From Siniperca chuatsi (Eukaryota > Chordata > Actinopteri > Centrarchiformes > Sinipercidae): 64,000 bases of DNA. This document shows positions 57,817 to 64,000 of the stretch, in pieces; position 1 is the first letter of the stretch, and each line of letters begins with the position of its first letter. Position numbers and translations under genes: made by a program. The notes beneath the pieces were generated by a model. That model had not been told where the DNA came from. It worked only from the letters and a program-made list of their open reading frames with translations, and did not search any database. The stretch lies in the NCBI RefSeq assembly GCF_020085105.1, contig NC_058046.1:22285675-22349674 (forward strand), read 5' to 3'.

Positions 57817-59282
57817 CCTCCTCGTCTGGACCCAACGGGAGGACGCCGATCAAACAAGCTGAAGTTAGTTTTGAAGTTTGCCTCTGGTGGTATCCGTCCA
57901 CAGAGTAAAAATAGCCTAGTGGTGGCGAATTAACAGCCCAAAGAAGCACCTTGTCAGCTTGTGAAGTGAAGTTACAGCTGTTCTTCCCTGCCGAGGAGGA
58001 GAGCAGTGACAGCGGCCCCACACAGGGATGAACTGGCTATAATAAAAAGGAAACACCCAGCTAAAAATGTTCTCACTTCGGCAACTTATGTTATAGCCTA
58101 GAGAGCTGCATCCCTCAGTACTGAACTTAACATCCAGCAAAAGTCTCATCTGCTGTTAGACAACTCCCTCTTTTCCTAATAAGCCTGAACAACTGACTAC
58201 AAGAAAAAAAAATCAGGGAGGGCCAGAATTTTCAAGGCCCACTATCAGCTGAGCCTCGGGCCAAAAATAGACATTTGACTGATGGCAGAGGGATATTGTG
58301 TTGTGACCGATCTGCAACCGGACACTGCCTGTGTCTGTGCTATCTACACTGGCCGGTATGAAGGCATAAGCCGCGACTGTGGTTACTTATAGGAGTTTAT
58401 AAGTGGGAGATGACAGCGCACTGAGCAGAACTTCCCCCCTCACAGTTTTTCTTTTTCATTTGAGCCACATTATCAGGATCTTCAGTTCCACCGCTTTCCC
58501 CTACAGTTTCTCTGAATATATCTGTGGTATATGGCTTTTAAATGCAAGATGAAATCAAATCTGTGACTCTGCAATTTTCAGCTTGGAATCCCATTAGACG
58601 AGTGGAGAAGGCCAGCACAAGAAGTCTGCATTATGTCTGCGCCAATATTTGGTAAACAGTGCGACCTTGAGGCAGGAACAAAGAACTGCACTTTTTTATA
58701 CATTTAAAAGAGCGCTTATTATGTTTCATCCCACAACAAACAAATAAAATGTTTTTTTTTTGTTGTTGTTTTTTTTTAAACGTTTTAAACTTTTGCGTTG
58801 TAAATTAACTTTCGGTCATTTTAAACTATTCATTTTGAGAAATGGATGGTGGTTGCGACAGGCACACATTTCTATGCTTCTCTTACAAAGCAAGATTTTT
58901 AAATATAATTAACAAACGACACCGCAAGTGAATAGATTTGACCTATATTAGGCCTATATCAGACCAATTGAAAAGTTTGCCTTTAATAATGGTGAGATAT
59001 TGTGAATATGGGATAGAATTAAACTCTAAACTGCTTTCTGTTTAAACTTTCTACAGCCTGAGACACCTGATGCATCATCTCAAGATAGCAAAATCGAATG
59101 AAAAAAAATAAAAAAATGTTTTTGACTACATAACATTGAAAAACAATCACTAATATCAGGTGTTTTTTCCCCCTAATTCCATCGACTTGTCCACTGCGCC
59201 CCGACCCAAATAATTATGTACAAACTGTAAATTACCACCTTAAGTAACCAAATAAAGAACTTTAAACAATAAACATCACAGA
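57817..59282 (-). other. pgm5 5' region and pgm5-foxd5 gap
   Basis: This holds the pgm5 5'UTR and promoter; no TATA box was found. CCAAAAATAG at 58,261-58,270 is one base off both a MEF2 site and a CArG box, which would suit a muscle gene. The rest is AT-rich with T runs and no repeat family recognised. Confidence 0.5.
58261..58270. promoter_or_regulatory. Possible MEF2/CArG-like site upstream of pgm5
   Basis: CCAAAAATAG differs by one base from the MEF2 consensus CTAAAAATAG and by one from a CArG box. It lies about 450 bp upstream of the pgm5 start codon. PGM5 is expressed in muscle, so a site of this kind is expected, but a single near-match may be chance. Confidence 0.25.
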
Positions 59283-59542
59283 TATTTTTTCAGACATTTA
59301 TTTTGACACGTTAATTAATAACAAAAACACATTCATCAACTATGGTTTCCATTGCAGCAAGTGTCACAAATATATTACCACTCATCTTATTTACATTGCT
59401 TTCTTTTAAGACATAACTTAGAATGTCAACGCACATAAATATCATGCAATTAAAACATTTCTTTAAGAAATGAGCTACACCGTCGTGTCTTCACATAGCA
59501 TCAAACATACAGACACTGCCAAGTTCCTTATAACCAAAGGCC
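59283..59542 (-). other. foxd5: foxd5 3'UTR with poly(A) signal
   Basis: On the minus strand AATAAA is at 59,302-59,297, about 240 nt after the stop, so a 3'UTR of about 260 nt is predicted. Confidence 0.6.
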
Positions 59543-60598
59543 TCAGCAGTGAGGGTAAGAGAGTCTGAGATGCTCATTTATTAAAGGAGCAGTGCTCAGC
59601 ACGGCAGGAGGGCAGAATGGAGTCCTGGGAGCCTGCAGGAGCGTCGGAACCAAACAGGCTGCAGGACCAGACATGAGATGACCGTACCCAACAGCGGTGT
59701 GAGGGCTCTGCTGTGGATTTGGGTTCTGTGGACTGATGCGAGAGGGTTTGCTCATGATGCTGTCAATGCTGAAGGAGCACTTTGCCTGCGGGCCAGGCTT
59801 TGGCTCAGCGCAAAGCTGCGCTCTGAAGTCTTTAGGCCTGCTGCATTTCCCGTGACTGTTCAGAGTTTGTGGTAGAAGGTGATAGGAAGAGGGAGGCATC
59901 ATCATGCCCTCCTGCAGGGGCATGTACCGGATAGGAGCAGCGGGCGGGGGGCTTACCTGGCCCTGTACGCAATATGGTTGCCCGTACGGCCGGTAGCAGT
60001 TCAAGTTGGAATAAAACATAAGTCCGTCTTTGCCAAGATCGGGGTGGTTTCTTTTGAAGCGCTTCCTTCGCCGGAGGAAGCTGCCGTTGTCGAACATGTC
60101 CTCTGAAGCAGGGTCCAGAGACCAGTAGTTACCTTTGCCCGGGTTTCCAGGCTCCCTCGGGATCTTGATGAAACAGTCGTTAAGGGAGAGGTTGTGCCTG
60201 ATGGAGTTCTGCCAAGCAGGGAACTTGTCTCTGTAGTAGGGAAACTTGTTGCTGATGAAGTCACATATGCCACTCAGCGTCAGCTTCTTCAGCGGGCTCT
60301 GCAGGATGGCCATGGTGATGAGGGCAATGTAGGAGTAGGGAGGCTTTACCGAGCTGCTCTGGGCTTTCCTGGACGGCGGTGCGTCTGCGCAGAAACTGTT
60401 CTCGCTTTCCCCCGAGGAGTCTGGCTCTGAAGAGTCAAACTCAGCACCAGATTCTGCTGAGGAGCCGGGGTCCGTAGAGCACTCATTTCGATATAAACGC
60501 CCGTGGGTAGGCTCATCCTCGCCCACTATGTCAATCTCATCCTCATCTAGAGGCAAAGCAGCGTGTTGTGAAGCTTCAAATTCACTGGAGAGAGTCAT
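59543..60598 (-). CDS. foxd5: Forkhead box protein D5 (FOXD4 orthologue), single exon
   Basis: A 351-residue intronless protein. The N-terminus [11 protein letters not shown]... has the acidic [13 protein letters not shown] box of FOXD proteins. The forkhead domain (about residues 84-182) includes [17 protein letters not shown], the recognition helix [15 protein letters not shown] and the basic wing end [10 protein letters not shown]. An eh1-like Groucho-binding motif FSIDSIM lies at 276-282, consistent with a repressor. The C-terminus ends RLSYPHC. The ATG at 60,596-60,598 gives the usual FOXD start; an in-frame extension upstream would have to begin at a non-ATG codon and was rejected. From the family: foxd5/FOXD4 acts in early neural plate, tailbud and paraxial mesoderm. 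Its position between pgm5 and zng1 matches human 9q13-q21, supporting FOXD4 orthology over FOXD1, 2 or 3. Confidence 0.95.
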   Translation of the reverse strand: MTLSSEFEASQHAALPLDEDEIDIVGEDEPTHGRLYRNECSTDPGSSAESGAEFDSSEPDSSGESENSFCADAPPSRKAQSSSVKPPYSYIALITMAILQSPLKKLTLSGICDFISNKFPYYRDKFPAWQNSIRHNLSLNDCFIKIPREPGNPGKGNYWSLDPASEDMFDNGSFLRRRKRFKRNHPDLGKDGLMFYSNLNCYRPYGQPYCVQGQVSPPPAAPIRYMPLQEGMMMPPSSYHLLPQTLNSHGKCSRPKDFRAQLCAEPKPGPQAKCSFSIDSIMSKPSRISPQNPNPQQSPHTAVGYGHLMSGPAACLVPTLLQAPRTPFCPPAVLSTAPLINEHLRLSYPHC

Positions 60599-60746
60599 GG
60601 TCACACGCGGAGTGTTCAAAAACGCGTAAAAACTCAACTGTGCCAAAGAGACATTAATGGTTCGCCGTGCGTGAAAACCAAAAGGCCGCCTGCTTCTTCT
60701 TTAACCTTGTGTACCGGCTGTTTGCTGTGGTAATGGAAGCTGAGGC

Positions 60747-60752
60747 TTTATA
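60747..60752 (-). promoter_or_regulatory. foxd5: foxd5 TATA box
   Basis: The minus strand reads GCATATAAAGCC, with TATAAA at 60,752-60,747, about 150 bp upstream of the start codon. This predicts transcription start near 60,720 and a 5'UTR of roughly 120 nt. Confidence 0.65.
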
Positions 60753-60759
60753 TGCTCGA

Positions 60760-62554
60760 AGGCTGCTGCCCTGCAGGCCAGTCCCATTAACCCTCTGGAC
60801 CTATCAGAGTAGCCCCGCACCTCGGGGAGCCAGAGGAGGCAGGGACACAGGTGGGGGGCTTGGGAAATCCTGAAGGACACACGGCCCATTTTATAGATGC
60901 CAATTTGTTGTATTTTAGCAAATATGGCAAAGTTTTATGTATGTCATTTGAACTGCCAAACGGTTAGAGTGAGTGCCAGCACACAAGTACATCAAATAAA
61001 ACCAAATCTCCAAAATAATGAAGGAAAAAAATGAAAGCTTTACTGATTCATTAGACATTCGCTGATGAGTACAGGCTCTACACATTGGTGTTATTTTGGC
61101 TCATTACTGTTAACACATTCACAATGGTTGGTGTGCACCCTATAGTATGCGAGCCTGGTGTAGACATTGTCCTGTGTCTGACATGTGTACAGGCTACCAA
61201 AATACATTTTTATGAAGTTAAAGTTAAATCTTGATATTTGAATCATGTGATATTACAAATCGTACAGCAGCTCAGTAGGAGGTGGGATGTTCTTGGGAAT
61301 TTTAACACCACGCCTAGCCCGTGATAAGAAACAAAAAGTGTTTCCCCCTTCAAACCCCCGCGGGTTCGTTTAGTTTGCCACCTCTGGATGCCCGCGGGTG
61401 GTGTGACCATGAAAATGGCCGTGGTAGGGCTTCCCGCAGACAGCAGAGAAAAGAGGTAATAGTCGCCTTAACGAGGCCATCAGCATCAGAATCGAGTAGG
61501 AAACGGCTCAGCTGCACGGTGCGCCCTGGGCTGCAGGGCTCAGCTCGGCTTTATGACCGGGATGAATAAGCAGACCCATCCTCAAAGCAAACCGGGCCAA
61601 ACAGCGGATATGTGATAAAACCGTGCTGCTAAACCATCTCCATTGCAAATGACCGAGTTGGGAAAACTCCACCTATTTCGTCACCTGACTGAGCCTACTG
61701 TGTGTGTGAGAAACGGTACTCACATGACTGTACCAATAAAGGCTAAAGTAACACATGCCAGAAAATAGAATGGCTGTAATTTGTCAAGTATTACAAGCAT
61801 AAACTTAATTGAAGCTGCAGGTGCAAAGTAATAGCACCTCACACAGCTGCAAATTTTTTTTAACATTTAGTCATAAATGCAATCCTAAGTGAAACTGAGC
61901 CAGTGATGTGTTAGAACTGCATTTTTCCATATTTCCAAAGGATTTAAAATAAATAAATAAATCAGTATTTTGAAACAAGGCAAAATAAATGACAGGAAAG
62001 TAAATGACTAAAAAATGACTAATTTAAAGAAACCCGTTACATTTCCATTGGGAACAAGTAAAAATATAGTTTTCAACTTAAGATTAAACAAAACTGTTTC
62101 ACTGTAGTGGAAAGCTGAATAAATGTAAGGAATTAGATGGGCGGATCAAAATAATACAGGTTTGCAGGGCACTAACTAACAGAATATTTATGAATAATAC
62201 TTAGAGCCAATTATAATGACATTTTTTAAGAAACTTTAGTTGTAAAACATTACTTTACCTACAATATGTGAGTTATCACACTTGTGAAACAAACACACTT
62301 TATTATAATCACAGCCTGCTGACTGGATGCAAATGTTAAAAACTCTTTGTATGTGTTTCATAACAATAAAAGCTAGGATGTTAATGCTCTTGGAGGCATT
62401 GTTCACACTTGTTGAATATCAGTTAACTTACCACTCTAATACAAAGGCACTTTGTCTCTGTTGTTATGTTAATAGGCTGCGTTGTCAGCTGGAACTAGCC
62501 ATTTTTACTAATGGCTAAAAACATTATTTTGTTAGGTATATCAGAGCAGTCATA
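60760..62554. other. foxd5 upstream region / zng1 downstream gap
   Basis: It contains a GC-rich block at 61,300-61,760 and an otherwise AT-rich stretch (61,850-62,550) with no gene or repeat recognised. Confidence 0.55.
61300..61760. promoter_or_regulatory. Candidate foxd5 upstream regulatory block
   Basis: A GC-rich unique segment about 0.6-1 kb upstream of foxd5. It carries two CCCGCGGG palindromes (61,357-61,364 and 61,391-61,398, 34 bp apart) and an octamer-like CATTGCAAATGA (about 61,642). Conservation cannot be tested here. Confidence 0.35.
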
Positions 62555-63097
62555 GATGTTCAGAAAAAAAAACCTTTATTTTGAAATAATTATTAAAAAC
62601 AAGATGTTTAAAGCCAACATAAGCAAGGCGACTTTATTTACAAAGTACCACACTTGATACAATGTGTGCTTCACTTTGCAACATCCAACTCTACTTGGGC
62701 TCCCAACCTTCAAAAACTGCAGATTTTACAAAGCCATCTTTATAAAAAATACAACGTATTGATCACATTTCTGGACCTTTGTAGCATGTTTGTGGGTGCA
62801 CACATTTTAGAGGTCATGTTCAATACAAGTTTCCAGGGTGACACACAGCATTTAGCTCAGTCTCTACAGCGACATAAACACTCTTTGATATAAAGTAGCT
62901 TTTAAAGCAGGTAGTGGATTATCACAATTTGAAATTGATCATTACTGAAACCATAACCATCCTCTGACGTACCTCATGTTCTTGGAGGAAAGGAGTGAAC
63001 GTCTGCAACACAGTCCAGGATTTATGGATGGCTAAAGCCACAACTTTTGATCCAGAATCAACAGTTTTCAATACAAAGAGGAGAGAAGAGCTTGTAG
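62555..63097 (-). other. zng1: zng1 3'UTR
   Basis: On the minus strand AATAAA occurs at 62,638-62,633 and again at 62,580-62,575, giving a 3'UTR of about 460-540 nt. No other coding sequence was found in it. Confidence 0.5.
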
Positions 63098-63171
63098 CTA
63101 ATTTCTCTCTGCTCCTTGCACCACTGTAGAGATGAACTGTTCCTGCAGAATGTCCTTGTCCAGGTTCCTAC
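63098..63171 (-). CDS. zng1: Zinc chaperone ZNG1 / COBW domain protein, last coding exon (partial)
   Basis: The minus strand has the acceptor TTCTGCAG followed by GT AGG AAC..., giving (G)RNLDKDILQEQFISTVVQG and AERN-stop (TAG at 63,100-63,098). Human CBWD/ZNG1 ends with a very similar GRNLDKDIL...FI.TV stretch. ZNG1 is a GTP-dependent zinc metallochaperone that loads METAP1. The other exons (COBW GTPase domain with P-loop and CxCC motif) must lie right of the window. Position after foxd5 on the same strand matches the CBWD-FOXD4 neighbourhood of human 9q13. The exon is only 74 nt, so the call leans on both sequence and synteny. The fish C-terminus looks shorter than the human one. Confidence 0.8.
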
Positions 63172-64000
63172 CTGCAGAATGGAGTAGAGACAAATGTGAG
63201 CATTAACACAGCATGGCTACATACACAGACATAGATATGGTATGTGTTATGTATTATAGTGGACAGTGGTTCTCAAGGTCAGGTCTAGCTATGTAGTCAT
63301 CCCAAGGCAGTCCAAAGCAAAAGGACAAAATGTGAAATTTCTACATTTCAACACACTGAAAAGCTGGGTAACGCTTTATTTTATGGGTCTGTAACTTCCT
63401 TAAAATTTCCAAGGAATTTCCCTGGAAAGAAAAATTTAATTTGACACTAATTAAATGGAGACAAATTTAGTTTAGAGTTTAGTTAGTTGTGTTGAGTTGT
63501 TGTTTTCCAGAGAATCTCCCTTGAAAGAAAAGCTCAATTGAAACCCAGGGAAATAGTCATTACGTCGTTACTCATTTATTATTGGAAACATTATGATTAA
63601 TTTTGTTTCACTGTATTATTGCGTGACTTGCTGTGCAATGAGTAAAAGACTGAACAGTGTCTCTATTTTCCAAAATAATTTGTACCAAATTACATACTTT
63701 CCAGGGAAATTCCTGGGACATTTTTAGAAAAGTGTGGAGCGATGACGCAGGTTTACAGCCAAGAATTGATGTAATTTTATGCTAGAATCAGAAAACTACT
63801 TAACGGTGAATTTGCCAATAAACGTTTTTGTACTACCTCCATTAAGTGAACATTAGCACATAGACTACTTAAAAAAATAAAAAGAAGATTGTCAAAAAGA
63901 GCCAATTTGATCAATTTAATGTAGTTCAATGAATTGGCTGCCTTCACAGTGGTGTGTGAGAATTGTGTAAAGATACATACGTGAAACGTGAAGTGTGTGT
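63172..64000 (-). other. zng1: zng1 intron, right part outside the window
   Basis: No further zng1 exon was found up to the window end. An inverted-repeat element occupies about 63,368-63,740. Confidence 0.6.
63368..63740. mobile_element. Inverted-repeat element (MITE) in zng1 intron
   Basis: Positions 63,409-63,429 and 63,697-63,717 are reverse complements with one mismatch in 21 (core GGAATTTCCCTGGAAAG). The left flank GTAACGCTTTATTTTATGGG is a start often seen in teleost short DNA elements. No coding potential. Confidence 0.6.

Noticed and set aside
60599-60646. N-terminal extension of foxd5 by 16 residues
   Set aside because: The extension begins at TTG, not ATG. The ATG at 60,596-60,598 gives the usual FOXD start MTLSSEFE.

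Overview
The window is nuclear DNA from a ray-finned fish, most likely a teleost. It has spliceosomal introns, long (CA/TG)n microsatellites, AT-rich gene-free stretches and several repeat families typical of teleosts (hAT-like MITEs, a LINE 3' end of the L2/Rex1 type, inverted-repeat elements). Four of the five genes, tmem252, pgm5, foxd5 and zng1/cbwd, form a block that matches the human 9q13-q21 order TMEM252 - PGM5 - FOXD4-like - CBWD/ZNG1. The species cannot be named from the sequence alone.

Layout, left to right. (1) 1-6,870: the last four coding exons and a long 3'UTR of a ZSWIM5/ZSWIM6-family gene on the plus strand; its 5' part lies outside the window. (2) 6,870-24,670: about 18 kb with no gene I can support. 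It holds microsatellites, transposon relics, a near-perfect 82-bp palindrome (8,993-9,074), a possible solo LTR and several unique-looking blocks that may be regulatory. (3) 24,672-26,011: tmem252, two exons, plus strand, a small two-pass membrane protein with three PPxY motifs. (4) 29,068-57,816: pgm5 on the minus strand, 11 exons. All splice junctions join in frame to give a 567-residue protein, and the large introns are filled with repeats. (5) 59,543-60,598: foxd5 (the FOXD4 orthologue), one exon, minus strand, with a TATA box and a poly(A) signal. (6) 63,098-63,171: the last coding exon of zng1/cbwd on the minus strand; the rest of the gene lies beyond the right edge.

The genes do not form one pathway; what holds them together is conserved synteny. 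Pgm5 (aciculin) is a cytoskeletal relative of phosphoglucomutase in muscle and adhesion sites, Foxd5 is an early neural/mesodermal repressor, Zng1 is a GTP-dependent zinc metallochaperone, Tmem252 is a poorly studied membrane protein, and ZSWIM5/6 are SWIM zinc-finger proteins of neural development. pgm5, foxd5 and zng1 are head-to-tail on the minus strand; tmem252 converges on pgm5.

The points most worth following up are the 82-bp palindrome, the preserved phosphoglucomutase active-site loops in this fish Pgm5, long CA or TG tracts just downstream of weak pgm5 splice donors, a duplicated segment shared by tmem252 intron 1 and pgm5 intron 10, and an exon-like coiled-coil frame antisense to pgm5 intron 6. 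I saw no clearly new multi-gene system.
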